A DNA stretch of 64,000 nt from Glandiceps talaboti (GCF_964340395.1 NC_135558.1:11778501-11842500); one strand, 5' to 3'; shown: positions 35,301 to 47,155, numbered from the stretch's first letter. Made by a program: numbers and translations. The notes: generated by a model not told the origin, from the sequence alone.

Positions 35301-38300
35301 TTAGTAGTATAAGTAACTGAATGTTTTCATACAGTACCAAATTTAACACTTAAATAAAACATTGTTCTGGAAGTTTCTTGGATATTTTTTTGGTATTTGC
35401 AGTACTTGACATGCTTTATCTTTGAACTAGAATACAGCTGATACATTGAATGCAAAGTTTGATTGACACAATTTTGATGAACTCTATAATTGATACTGTA
35501 TAAATGACAAATAAAATTACTAGATGAACTGATAGATGTAAAGTTCTGCCAATCCCAAAAATATAGAGCGATTGTGAACTGAGAAATCTCAGGGTAGTGA
35601 CCATTACAAGAGTGGTAACATTATGTGAAACACCCTGGGGAATTTGCGTGTGTAATTTGTGTCCGACACTGAGCATCTAATTTGTGTCTGACACTGAGCA
35701 ACCTATTTGAGTCTGACACTGAGCATCTAATTTGTGTCCGACACTGAGCAAATTACTCTTATTCATGGAACAGAACTACACGTCTTTGTAGTGTAGCTGC
35801 TAGGCTGGAACTGCCTAGCAATATTTGATAACAGTAAATAAATAAATAATGTACCAGTACGTTTAGATGTTACCATACTCACCTACATGATATCGTGATA
35901 CAGTGTAACTGTATAAATACATACACACAGTTATATATTTTCAATACTTTCTTTATTGCAGACCTGGGTATGTAACTTTGACAAACCAAAGTCATCTCCA
36001 ATCAGTTTAAAACCAAGTACCACAGTCCTCAGTCCATATCTTAAATTCGGTTGTCTATCACCCAGACATTTTTATTATGCCTTGGACGAAGTCAGTAAAA
36101 ATAAGGTGAGGTCCTTAAAATGACTGGTGAGAAAACAACATAATATTGAATAATAGTTAAAGATGGTTTTTAAAGTGTTTTCCTGTTTACCACTAAAATC
36201 TTCAGAATTAATTTGTGAAGGAGTAAATACGTTTGACTTTCAAAATATTGTACAAATGTACCTTGTGATTTGGTTTCTTTTGCCATACAGTGTTTTTTCT
36301 GTTGAGGCTAATTATTACGAAAGTCCTTAGCAACCATGACAATGACTATAGCAACTGAATGATTCACTTTCTTTTTCCATACCATAGTTCTGTGTAGGCT
36401 GATTATTACGAAAGTCCTTAGCAACCATGACAATGACTATAGCAACTGAATGATTCACTTTCTTTTTCCATACCATAGTTCTGTGTAGGCTGATTATTAC
36501 TGAAGTCCTTAGCAACCATGACAATGACTATAGCAACTGAATGATTCACTTTCTTTTTCCATACCATAGTTCTGTGTAGGCTAATTATTACTGGAGTCCT
36601 TAGCAACCATGACAATGACTATAGCAACTGAATGATTCACTTTCATTTTCCATACCATAGTTCTGTGTAGGCTGATTATTACTGAAATCCTTAGCAACCA
36701 TAACAGTGACTGTAGCAACTGAATGATTCACTTTCTTTTTTATTTCTTGGTTATTGTCAAGGCTAATTGAGATTCGATCAACAGTGCCACAGTTACAATG
36801 CACATGGTAGAACTTTTTATAGAAAATGAAAAATGTATATACATATTGACTTCTCTTTCCTTCAGCAGAAGTGTACCCAACCACCAGTATCACTGACTGG
36901 ACAGTTGCTATGGCGAGAGTTTTTCTACACAGCTGCAGCAGGAACACCAAACTTTGATAAAATGGAAGGTAATCCAATATGTCTTCAAGTACCGTGGGAT
37001 AACAATACAGACTATCTGAATGCATGGACTGAGGTGAGTGTCTAAACACTTTTTATAAGGTTCATTTTGATTGGTTGGAATGCAATGGTAACAATACATG
37101 TAAAGGGGTATATGATTAAAATCTCCCACAGCTAAAATGGTCATTTGTTTAGAAAGCTGCCTTGTGATTGGTCAAAGTTACTTTATGACCTCTGGTGACC
37201 TCCTTATTGAATATTCATGATTTCCATAGATAGCAATCTTGGCAAGTGCAATATCGAGTACATGGACTGAGGTGCATGCTCTGATATGACCTGAAGCAGG
37301 TTGTACGATTCATTTTGATTGCATGGTTATATAATGGACAAAATAAATATTTTACCTGAATTATTAATGATAATGGTACTGTCAAAAATTATGGCAGGGT
37401 ACCCAATGTTTCCAAGTTGCCAGGGTAACCTTGTAATATCTTCACATCACCATCATGCCTGCCTTCATGTGTTATATATCTGAAGGTGTAAAGTAGATGA
37501 GGGAATCCATCTTTGTTTCTCATATGACCCAATTGACCCAAAAATACAAATATAACACCCCTATGTCCATATTCTTTCTTAGACTATTGTTTCCTATATA
37601 GTATATGTTGTAATTAAGTCATAGAAATCCAAACAGGCACTAATATACTATATAGCCAAGTTTGTATAATGAGTTGCTTTCCTTCTCCTGTGTGTAATTT
37701 ACATAGCAGCCATCTTGCATACAGTCATGGATTTCTTGATTCCAAGATATTCACAACTTGACTAAAAGCTGTATTAAATAAACATCCAATTACTTACTAC
37801 ATACAGGGCACAATTTACTCTGCAACTTTAGCAAATAAGGCCTATTTAAAAAATAACAATTGCGCTGTTTTCAAATCACAAGAAACTCAATATTAAGCTC
37901 ATCATAGTGGTATTGATTTTCTGTCTCCATTCCAGGGAAGAACTGGCTATCCATACATCGATGCAATAATGCGACAACTACGCCAAGAAGGCTGGATACA
38001 CCACCTTGCTAGACACTCAGTCGCATGTTTCCTGACAAGGGGTGACCTCTGGATCAGCTGGGAAGAAGGTCAAAAGGTTAGTCATCATCCATCAACTAAA
38101 CTGCTAGGTGTCTGTCAGAACTTCAACCTAAAGTTTAAAGTTTTGTCTTCAAAAACGCTAATTAGAATGAATTCCAACAGAGAAAGTGAACAAAGTACCA
38201 CTACCGTCAGATAACATGTAGATGTATTTTATGGATATATACCACTGATTACGTGCCTAAATGCATACACACTTACTCCTTGTATTTGCACAGCCGTGCT

Positions 38301-38763
38301 GTATCATAAACACTGTTGTATACTTGTATTAGTGCACATGTGTTCCGTTATACATGAAATCATATGATTATATTTGGACTAAATTTGTTATTTTGGATTA
38401 AACATGTCTAATAATAGAACCCTATGATGCATAACATCAGTGTTTGTACTCAGCTAGACAGACGCCACTCCCTTGGGATAATTTATCTTCAGTCTCATAA
38501 TCTTCAAATGTTTTGAATTTGTTATTCATTTCTAGTTTTGTAAAGGAAAATGTCCTCAACTTAAAAAAAATTTCCCCTATTGCTAAGTCTCCCAAGGGCT
38601 ATACATGGTCATTCAACCATTTCACTATCACCCAGTCAGGTTATCATATCAGATAAAAGATCACTGTGTTGTGTGTTTAAAAAAAAAAATTATTCAGTTG
38701 GCTTAACAAAAACAATTGTGTGGTTCCAATTACATTCAATTTTAGAATAGGTGGGGTAGGTAG

Positions 38764-38806
<43 letters not shown>

Positions 38807-41444
38807 TTTCATATGTGAGTGTCTAGTGCAGGTAGTTATATTTTCTATTGTTTTCCATATTGTTTCTGTGTTATTGGTTTCTTAGCATGAGATGTACAGC
38901 CATTACAGATTGGAAGAATAGTTTTGTGTTGTCTTTTTTTAAGTTGATGTCAGTTTCTGCATCCACTATTTCTTGGGAGACTTCATAATTTTCGCGATTT
39001 TATTATTTTTTTCTTGAATACATAAAAAAAGTTTAGGGTCAGCAGTGAAAACCTAGGTGGGGTTGTGTAACCAGAACTAAACAATTTTTTTAGGCCTCTA
39101 GAATGACAAAAGCCTGGAGACGTCAGCAAGTCTAGTGTTTGCACTCATAGCATACTTGTACCACTGTTTTCTGCCCACACACTTTCATTCACTTCACTAG
39201 GACCCTGGGGGAAGACTAGCATTTAGCTTTAACATGATTATCAGTATGATTTTTAACCTTCTTTGCATAAAGTTTAAATTAATGAAATAAAATAAGAACA
39301 CCCATGGCAATACCCTGAGTACACATTAGAGACACTCATTCGATTGGTTTATTTTACATTGCTATGACTTTGAGTAACTAAATAATGCCAGTGTTGAATA
39401 AGATATAGATGCTGTAAAAATCTGTGCTGTTTTTCCGTTTTTCAAATAAATTTTTGTATACTGGCAGTTGGTACTACATAAATTTCTTCTCTAAATTCCT
39501 GCTGACGTTAGTCCTATAAAATTCCCTCTGTCTAAATTCCAGCTGGGAGTTGGTCCTTTTTAAAGTTCTGCTCTGAGCTATATCAAAATTCTTGGTGTGG
39601 GCTGGTCCTATCAAAATTCCTGGTGTGGGCTGGTCCTATCTAAATACCCACTGGGAGTTAATTCATACATATCATTCACTCAATTTAATAGTAATTCCAC
39701 ATGATGTACATGTTATTTATTTCATCAGGTGTTTGATGAACTGTTACTAGATGCTGATTGGAGTATCAATGCTGGTAATTGGATGTGGTTGTCAGCCAGT
39801 GCCTTCTTTCATCAATACTTTAGAGTGTATAGTCCAATTGGATTTGGACAGAAATATGACAAAGATGGTGAATACATCAGGTAGGTTATAGCTGAGATGA
39901 ACAGGTAGACTCCCTAGCTCAGATAAATGGGTAGACTCCCTAGCTCAGATAAATGGGTAGACTCCCTAGCTCAGATAAACGGGTAGACTCCCTAGCTCAG
40001 ATAAACGGGTAGACTCCCTAGCTCAGATAAATGGGTAGACTCCCTAGCTCAGATAAATGGGAAGGCCACACAGCTCAGATAAATGGGTAGACTCCCTAGC
40101 TCAGATAAACGGGTAGACTCCCTAGCTCAGATAAATGGGTAGACTCCCTAGCTCAGATAAACGGGTAGACTCCCTAGCTCAGATAAATGGGTAGACTCCC
40201 TAGCTCAGATAAATGGGAAGGCCCCGCAGCTCAGATAAATGGGTAGGCAGAGCTCTCTAGTTAAGATAAATGGGTAGGCTCCCTAGTTCAGATAAATGGG
40301 TAGACAGAGCTCTCTAGTTCAGGTAGGCTCCTTAGCTCAGATAAATGGGTAGGCTCCCTAGCTCAGATAAAACAGGTAGGCTTCCTACCTCAGGTATACA
40401 AGTAGGCTCCTTAGCTCAGACTAGTGTTTTTTGATATGGACTGTAAGCAGGTAAAATCTACATGAGTTCCCCAGGTGTCTTACCAGGGTTCCTCACCAAA
40501 ATTATAATATAAATATGGGATGGAAAACTGTGCAAATTTTGCCAAATTTCCCTCTTCTGTACTGTAGAGGAAACGCTATTGGTATTGACAGATTTGTTTG
40601 AAGTTGAAGACACTGATTTAATTATCAAATTGCATCTTTTCATTTAAAAAAATCAATGTCAAAGTTGGGATGCATCTTTAATAACAGGTTGTTCAATTTG
40701 TTACAAATATGACATAACGTCTTCATCAAACTGCTGCCCTTTTGATGAACTACATAAATAAATAAATAAATAAATAAAATATCAATACTTTTATTGAAAG
40801 GAAATATGTGCCAGTTCTTAAGAAAATGCCAAGTAAATACATCTATGAGCCATGGACTGCACCCCTTAATGTTCAACAAAAAGCTGGCTGTGTGATTGGT
40901 GAAGATTACCCTAAACCTATTGTTGACCACAGTATTGTGAGAGAACGCAACATTCAACGCATGAAGGCAGCACGTGCCAATCAAAGTAAAGGAGGAGGAG
41001 CAGCCAGTGAGGAAACAGATTCTTACAAGGTCAAAGGTCAGATATTTGATTAACACTATTGCATCATTAGTAATTTGTTTATGACCTGTGATTGTTTTTG
41101 GTTGTATTTTTAAAATAAATTTTGTATATCTTGACTATTATATTGGTGGTGGTTATGATGATGATAGTGGTGTGATGTTGGTGGTGGAGGTGGTGGGATG
41201 ATATGCCTGAAATATCATTGGCAGAAATTTGTTTTTAGAAAATTTAAATACATTTGGTTTAATTTTACAAGAATCACATCCCATTTGAAGTACAATGTTA
41301 TACACAGTATGTGGTTGATATCCAATCTCAATGGTTTTCATTACAGATTCAAAGAAAAGGAAACCCGTAAAGGAAAACTCCTCTGTCAAACCTACAAAAC
41401 AATCCAAGAAGATTACAGACTTTATGACGAACGGCAAAAGATAA
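32094..41444 (+). CDS. phr6-4: (6-4) photolyase
   Basis: Ten coding exons (32094-32311, 32872-33066, 33432-33550, 34090-34244, 35962-36105, 36866-37033, 37936-38076, 39729-39880, 40801-41036, 41347-41444) join in phase to 541 residues, normal for the family. The enzyme is a light-driven flavoprotein that repairs UV (6-4) photoproducts. The N-terminal photolyase domain starts [16 protein letters not shown] and includes ILDPWF and VGANRWRF. The FAD domain contains [34 protein letters not shown] and [10 protein letters not shown]. His356 and His360 match the catalytic histidine pair. [27 protein letters not shown] and LNVQQKAGC favour 6-4 photolyase over animal cryptochrome. The C-terminus is a basic tail with NLS-like KKRK (512-515). 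Nuclear action is expected. Confidence 0.95.
32602..32690. repeat. (ATTGT)n pentanucleotide microsatellite in photolyase intron 1
   Basis: About 17 perfect units. Confidence 0.97.
32872..33066 (+). CDS. phr6-4: 6-4 photolyase exon 2
   Basis: It encodes [32 protein letters not shown] and [10 protein letters not shown]. It ends at GAAAG|gtgaga; its last 41 nt and donor are tandemly triplicated into the intron (see repeat at 33026-33166). Confidence 0.95.
33026..33166. repeat. 47-bp triplication of the exon 2 / intron 2 boundary
   Basis: The exon 2 end with its donor (at 33067) is repeated twice more, giving donors at 33067, 33114 and 33161, exactly 47 bp apart. The exonic copy differs at a few bases from the two intronic ones, which are identical to each other. 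Confidence 0.93.
33432..33550 (+). CDS. phr6-4: 6-4 photolyase exon 3
   Basis: It encodes [20 protein letters not shown] then the proline-rich linker [15 protein letters not shown]. Phase 2 in, phase 1 out (AAAG|gtaatg). Confidence 0.93.
34090..34244 (+). CDS. phr6-4: 6-4 photolyase exon 4
   Basis: It encodes [20 protein letters not shown] and [10 protein letters not shown], diagnostic for the interdomain region of the family. It ends in phase 0 at AACAAG|gtaata. Confidence 0.95.
35655..35750. repeat. About 29-bp tandem repeat in photolyase intron 4
   Basis: Four degenerate copies of a unit containing 'GTCTGACACTGAGCA'. Confidence 0.85.
35962..36105 (+). CDS. phr6-4: 6-4 photolyase exon 5
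   Basis: It encodes [11 protein letters not shown] and the FAD-domain block [20 protein letters not shown]. Both ends are in phase 0. Confidence 0.95.
36300..36745. repeat. 91-bp tandem repeat in photolyase intron 5
   Basis: 'GCTGATTATTAC' and its variants recur at 36307, 36398, 36489, 36580 and 36671, exactly 91 bp apart, about 4.8 copies. Minus-strand open frames across it are repeat artefacts. Confidence 0.95.
36866..37033 (+). CDS. phr6-4: 6-4 photolyase exon 6
   Basis: It encodes [20 protein letters not shown] and [13 protein letters not shown]. The acceptor is a tandem NAGNAG ('ttcagcag'), so one Gln may be included (36866) or skipped (36869) without changing frame. Confidence 0.93.
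37936..38076 (+). CDS. phr6-4: 6-4 photolyase exon 7 (catalytic histidines)
   Basis: It encodes [20 protein letters not shown] then [20 protein letters not shown]. The HxxxH pair corresponds to residues 356 and 360 of the model and to the histidines needed for 6-4 repair. Confidence 0.96.
38708..39097 (+). mobile_element. MITE family A, copy 1 (photolyase intron 7)
   Basis: It matches the elements at 51994-52364 and 58925-59185 over most of its length, including 'GTGGGGTAGGTAGATT' near the left and 'CTAGGTGGG' near the right. It ends 'AACAATTTTTTTAGGCCT'; the left terminus has decayed. A (TA)n tract (about 38767-38798) lies inside. Confidence 0.8.
39729..39880 (+). CDS. phr6-4: 6-4 photolyase exon 8
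   Basis: It encodes [20 protein letters not shown] and [20 protein letters not shown]. Phase 0 in, phase 2 out at ATCAG|gtaggt. A 26-bp minisatellite rich in 'GGTAGACT' begins about 20 bp into the intron. Confidence 0.96.
39900..40420. repeat. 26-bp minisatellite in photolyase intron 8
   Basis: About 20 copies of 'GTAGACTCCCTAGCTCAGAT' plus 'AAATGG', at exact 26-bp spacing at first (39905, 39931, 39957) and degenerating to the right. It starts almost at the exon 8 donor. Confidence 0.96.
40801..41036 (+). CDS. phr6-4: 6-4 photolyase exon 9
   Basis: It encodes [40 protein letters not shown] and the start of the tail ([15 protein letters not shown]). Ends in phase 1 at CAAAG|gtcaga. If unspliced it reads six more codons to a stop at 41051-41053. 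Confidence 0.92.
41347..41444 (+). CDS. phr6-4: 6-4 photolyase exon 10 (basic C-terminal tail)
   Basis: The acceptor 'tttcattacag' joins phase 1 to a 32-residue tail: [12 protein letters not shown], then [13 protein letters not shown] and TAA. It is lysine-rich, with an NLS-like KKRK and a degenerate PIP-degron-like ITDFM...KR. Only the phase-1 join gives an open frame; a phase-0 join would hit TAA after seven codons. Confidence 0.85.
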
Positions 41445-41746
41445 ATGTCTATACTTGAAAATTATGTATTTCGTTCATAAAGATATGTGAATGAGAGTCA
41501 TCAATTTTCTAGCAAATCTAAAGTCAGAACTACAGTGTACAAAATGGTGTATATCAACCTATAGTTTACCCAATGAAATTTATAAAATATGAAAAAAGTG
41601 GGCACTACAAGATGGAGCATGTAAAGAATCTGTCTTTGAGATATGTTAGTATTTTTATTTTGTTTTTGATTTTATGTTTGTTAGCAGTGTATGGAAATTC
41701 CTACATTTATGTCTTTTCTTTTTCTACTAGTGTTGTTACACTGCCA

Positions 41747-41752
41747 AATAAA
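41747..41752 (+). terminator. Polyadenylation signal of the photolyase gene
   Basis: AATAAA about 300 bp after the stop codon at 41444. A second AATAAA at 41114-41119 could serve an intron-9-retaining isoform. Confidence 0.55.
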
Positions 41753-41769
41753 AATAATATTATTCATAC

Positions 41770-42104
41770 TAGATTTTAGATGCCAACTTAGGGAGTTCAG
41801 TTATTCTGGTTAAATTCAGCTAATTTTGTACTCCTTCAAAGTAGGATTGCTTTTTTTTTTTTTGTAGAATTGAAAATAATTTTTTTTTTGCTAAAAGTGT
41901 AGAAAAATGGATATTTCCAATCATTATGATATTAACATAAACATATTAAAGTAAATTGTTTAAAAAAGTTATTAAGAAAAAATACAATGTGTGGTTTGTG
42001 TTTTTAGCATAATAGTGTTGTATGTGACAATTATTTTGTCCATCTGTGTGTGTGTGTGTGCATATACATGTGTATTTGTATGTATGTATGTATGTATGTA
42101 TGTA

Positions 42105-42160
<56 letters not shown>

Positions 42161-42700
42161 ATTGTACTTTGGAGTGGAGTAGAACTTTTTTACTGAAACA
42201 TTGATTAGCAGCTTTGTGTAATATTCAGTTGGGTGTTTCTAGAGAGTTTGGATCGCCAACTGTTGTAGTAGGCACAATGATTTGATGCCATTGCAGATAA
42301 ACTGTACATTTGAAATGGAATTTGGTCAAAAATTGAAACTTAAAACTGCTGGGCAGATTCGTAAAATATTATGTTTGCTGTGGAGAAAATGGATTTGATC
42401 CCATAGAAAATTAGGTAGGAAATATGATTCTAAGAAATAATTTAGACTGTGAATCATAATGATAGGTCCTAGGGATTGGTTTATTTTAATGAGGATTGAC
42501 TTTATGTTACTACTTGATTTGCAAAAATAATGATCAAATTAAAATTGGAATTAAGACATTGGTGGCGCACTACATTACTGTTGTGGCTAGCCAAGCCCTC
42601 ATGCATGTACATACGTGCGTATTTAGGTCGCTATTCCAGCAATCGACTTGCACCCCCTTGCAATGAGTAGGATTTTTTCATAAATATTTAATAGCGGAGA
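41770..42700. other. Intergenic region downstream of photolyase
   Basis: AT-rich with T-runs and a compound (TATG)n/(TG)n microsatellite at 42045-42153. No coding feature seen. Confidence 0.6.
42045..42153. repeat. Compound TG / TATG microsatellite
   Basis: TG units, then TATG units (about 42078-42110), then about 21 TG units. Confidence 0.95.
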
Positions 42701-42779
42701 TTGATATGAACTAAAGTAGGTGTCAGGAAATACCTTGTTATGTAATTGTGCCCAGAAACCGTATTAATATGTGGGAATT

Positions 42780-43300
42780 AAAAAATGATAAATCATATTG
42801 ACTTGTTAGAAAGCCCGTGTCGAGAGGAGGCGCGTGATTCCTGTATGTCCTAGAGGTGAAAAGTAAACGTACGGGTACGAACCAAAGTCGCTTGTAACAG
42901 TCATTGGCTAATTCGGAACCAATGGAAATGCAAAAGATGAGCACGAAACAAGAATTTCACCCCGTCAACCAAGAGGAAGATCATACAGACTCGACAGGTG
43001 GGATACATATTTGTTATATTTTGTTTTGATAGTGACAAACGCGACAACTCGACTCGAAGTGATCGCAGTCAACAACAACGTACATATCATCACTGCATCA
43101 GTGGCTAGGCTGTGTGGAAATGTGAAGTGTCATACACGATGTAATTTGTTGAAATCTTCCGAATTGTATCAAAATAAACTCTTTTTAGCAAAGAGATAGA
43201 CATCCAGGCGGTTCTTAAAGAAGGGTCACAGAACTTATTGATGTATGTGTGTGGAGAACGATGTAAACATCGCGTGGACGTTAACGCCTTCCCTTACACA
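42780..43300 (+). promoter_or_regulatory. CpG-richer promoter-like block
   Basis: CpG density rises here ('GGAGGCGCGTGATTCC', 'AACGCGACAACTCGACTCG'). An inverted CCAAT box (ATTGGCT) lies at 42903-42909, just upstream of the candidate first exon at 42922. Confidence 0.35.
42922..42997 (+). CDS. Candidate first coding exon, unknown gene
   Basis: Three in-frame ATGs (42922, 42928, 42937) open a hydrophilic frame (MSTKQEFHPVNQEEDHTDST) that ends at ACAG|gtggga in phase 1. This looks like a cytosolic N-terminus, and the block is promoter-like. No downstream exon could be identified, so the gene may extend far into a large intron or may not exist. Confidence 0.3.
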
Positions 43301-44164
43301 CTGCATTCTAAATATTCTGTATATGATATTGGGTCACGCAGAGGTCACTAGATAGAGGGGTTGACTGTAAGTCTGTATTTATTAGAGCACCGTGTACGTA
43401 CGACATGTTTAACGTTTGTTTTACTCAGCCTGTACTCAAGGAGGTTTACAAACATCGCAAACGCCTTGGGTAAAATGAAAACATGTATTACTAAATATTA
43501 TGTGTTGATATATGGAGTATAGGTGAACTGAAAGGACAGTCTCTCATTTACCTTTGCAAAGCCGTTCCAGACAAAGTAAGGCCGCTACTGGTTATGAATA
43601 TGAACTTTCTTCTTTGTTTGAACTTTTTTCAAGTATTTGAATTTTCACATTTATAGTTTAATAACCACAAATCATTTTGAGTTCCAACAGCAATTCTAGT
43701 TTTTCTTATAGAATTATATTCCAAAGGGAAGTATGCTTTAGGCATCTATATCATATATACCCCTGGACAATACCACACTCTCTGAAATAATAATAATTTG
43801 TTTGCTCCATGCTATAAAATATTGGTCTCAACCATGAAAATACAAAATGTATATGTTGAAAATATGAAAAATTATGAGAAAGACAAGATCAGAGCTTCTT
43901 TACTGATTAAAAGTGCCTTCAGCTAAAGTTCCAAACATAAAAAATATTTAATATGCACTTGCAGATTGCTGATATGTAATGTGCAAAGAAACATAATTTT
44001 TTGCTCATGGCGAATTTCAGTTACAGCGTTGACAAGCTAAGCGTGATATGTTCTGTAGACCTAGAGAAACTTAAAAAACAAAGAAACACATGTCTTAGTG
44101 ATTCTAGTTGATTGATTGTATTGAGCATCCTATTGAGTTTCTTGTATGTTTGATGTTTATAACT

Positions 44165-44191
44165 ATAGAATAGAATAGAATAGAATAGAAT
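44165..44191. repeat. (AATAG)n pentanucleotide repeat
   Basis: About five copies of 'AATAG'. Confidence 0.85.
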
Positions 44192-46684
44192 CTTTATTGT
44201 GCATCCGTTAAGAAAACTACATTTCTTCATTGGATTTTCTGCAATAAGTGTTTTGTCATTCTCGCAAAACAGAGTTATTATTTCTACCACTACATTTTGA
44301 AATAAAAGTGGGAGGCTCGTTAAGAACGTTGCCATAAAACAGGCCGTGGTTTGCGACGATGGTGTTTTGTGCTATAAACCCTATATCCACCAACACTTGG
44401 TAGAGGGTCTATGGTTATTTACCAACCACATTACATCAAGCAGTAACTTTCAGACTGTGGTTAGAACCACAGGCTGGTCATTTAGACTACTTTCACCTGT
44501 GTTAGATAATTGTTGTTGATTGTAGCAGGCATCTAATTATGTTGATGTAATTGAGACCATGAATGTTGACCTGACAACTGCTTTCCCCGATACATATAAA
44601 CGTATAATATATACAAGTCACTGACAAGTTTGTAATTTCCTAATATCAGAAAAGACATTAAACTTTTATTAACTATACCTTGGATATTTATATTTTCTTT
44701 TCGACAACCAACAATATATTCAATGAAATGTTAAAATACAATAATCAGACATCGACATTGTACAGTCCAATGAGAGGTCTATTTTATCTATTAGTAGTAC
44801 ATAATAAGTTGAAATCTAGTCTAGTTCCTATACAGTATCATTACAATTTACACCTCCACTCACAGACCACATTGGCATCCAGGCTAGTCGAAATCGTGAT
44901 TCATCGAGACACTGATTTTTTGGTATGGACCAAAAACTCTGATTGTACTATATATATACTGTGTGTGTGCAGCTACACAAATATGTTTTGCCACAGGTGA
45001 TTCAATACTGTTCAGGGTGTGCAAGATATTGTTAAAGAGTAAATCATTATACTTCTAACAAACCATTTAAAATAAACCCAAAACGTTCCATTTGCAGCCA
45101 TTGCAGATTTAAAATTCAATAGGGTACATGCCTTGTACAAGTAACAAGTGATGCAACGGTGACTTTGTTTTAATATAGACATGACATTTGTCTGTGTCTA
45201 CAACCACATGTAGCAAACACCACACATGCTTATAATGAATAAATGATACTAGAACAATATTAAAAGGAAGATGGAGAAAATATATGTGAAACAGACCTCT
45301 ATTAAAGATGTAAGTAAAACTTCACATCTTAGAGGACTGTTTTTAAATTCATTTTCTATACCCTGTGGGCTTAATAGTTTGCCAGCCATCTACTTGATAA
45401 TACAGCCCGTATATAGATTACATGAATAACAAACTGTATAGACTATCAGTTATTTCAAGGCTTACACTCCAAGTATTTGTACTGAAATTGTTCTTAATCA
45501 GAGGAATCTGATGACGGCCATATGGCTTTTAAAGTGATGTATGATAACATGTGTTTTATAGTATGCTCTCATTAAATGGATCATTTTATAAACCTTTGAG
45601 AAACTGTTTGACAGAGTACAGATGATATCCTAATGTTGTACCTCTTTATTTTTAGTGCTAAACTTTTGCATATGTGAATTAATTGCTTTGAAAGTTGTAC
45701 TTGGTACGTTTGCTGTGTTTGGCTTTCTCATGATTAGCCTCAGCCTAAGTTTGTGTTCATGATAAAATTCTTTCTTGATAATAAAAGCCTGGAGTGCAAA
45801 GAGGGCATGTCACTTCTGATGCTTTCACTCTACAGTTGTTTGTGCTGAGGCCCACACACTGACATGTGACTGTACTTTTAGGATGTCAGAATATGATAAT
45901 AAATGTAAGATGTGCACCTTTGACATCAGTGATTTTTTTAGGGGAAATACGCATGATAACCCACAATTATAGCGGATATGGGGCAATAGTACGGCAATAT
46001 TAAATAGTAGGGCAAAAGTAGTTGATAAATGGGCCAATTATACATGGACAATAATAAGTAGGAAATGGGGTAATAATACTACGACAATAATACTAGTAGT
46101 TGATGGGGCACTAACACTAGGGTAATAATTGTTGGGAAATGGGGTAATGTTAATAATATGACGATAATAGTAGTTGGGACATGGGGCAATCATAGCAGGG
46201 CAATAATAGTTTGGAAATGGGGCAGTAATAGTAGGACAAGAATACATTTTGTAGGTGTAAAATGGGGTAACAGTAGTGGGGCAATAATAGTTTGGAAATG
46301 TATGGGGCAATCATAGCTGGACAATATTTTTTGTGAAATAGGGTTACAGTAGTGGGGCAATAATTGTTTGTATGTGGCAAATATACCAGGATAATTAATA
46401 TTAATAGTTTTGAAATATGGATATGATAATTGGGGTACAAGTAGTTGGGCAATCAATTGTTACTGAGAAATGGAGCAATATATCGCTATTACAGTAGTAT
46501 AGCATATGGCAACAATACAGAAGCAATGTGGCCATATTGGTACTTTGAACAAGAGGACATAACCTATAGTTCATTTATAGCACTGTAATACCAGGGTAAT
46601 TGTATGAATAGTGGAGAGTATAGGGACAATAGTAGAAGGATAGTGGGGGCTATAATAGATGGGTAGTAGTGGTACTAGTATATA

Positions 46685-46685
<1 letters not shown>

Positions 46686-46727
<42 letters not shown>

Positions 46728-46747
46728 GCTACTACTACTACTACTAC
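46686..46747. repeat. (CTA)n trinucleotide microsatellite
   Basis: About 20 CTA units with one CTG. On the minus strand it can read as poly-Ser, but no gene context supports this. Confidence 0.95.
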
Positions 46748-46829
46748 CAGAAGGGCAGTTACATATCAATGGGTTTGTAATAGCAATGCTATAAGGCCTG
46801 GCAATGCTATAGGGCAAAAAAAAAAAGAG

Positions 46830-47155
46830 TAGCATTTTTTCTGGTCAGGACAGTTTGTCTATTAAGTGGTGTGACGAAGTGAATTTTATTTTTATTCTCA
46901 ACAAACCTGTCACTCAATCTACTATTTATGAGTTATTGTTCTCTTTATAGAGCAAGTGTGTATGTGGGGCAGATGTCATTTGCTTGTTCTGATGTTCATG
47001 ATTGGTTCTGCAGTTGTCTTCACTGAAGTAGGGAGGGCTATTTTTGTGTTCCCCACGGATCTGCAGACTGCATGGGCTGGACAAACATGGAAAAAAAAAG
47101 AACCGACGGGAGGGTATTTAAGTGGTGCAGAAACAATTCTTTCCTTTTTTGGGCC
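46830..47155 (+). mobile_element. MITE family B, copy 1
   Basis: It matches the complement of 60430-60775 across about 300 bp, including 'GGGGCAGATGTCATTTGCTT', 'CAGTTGTCTTCACTGAAGTA' and 'GGGAGGGC'. The open frame at 46956-47183 lies wholly inside the element and is not a gene. Confidence 0.8.

Noticed and set aside
40640-41056. 138-residue minus-strand frame
   Set aside because: It is a shadow of photolyase exon 9 on the opposite strand.
32094-41444. Reading the gene as an animal circadian cryptochrome
   Set aside because: Diagnostic blocks ([31 protein letters not shown]) resemble 6-4 photolyases, and the long cryptochrome tail is absent.
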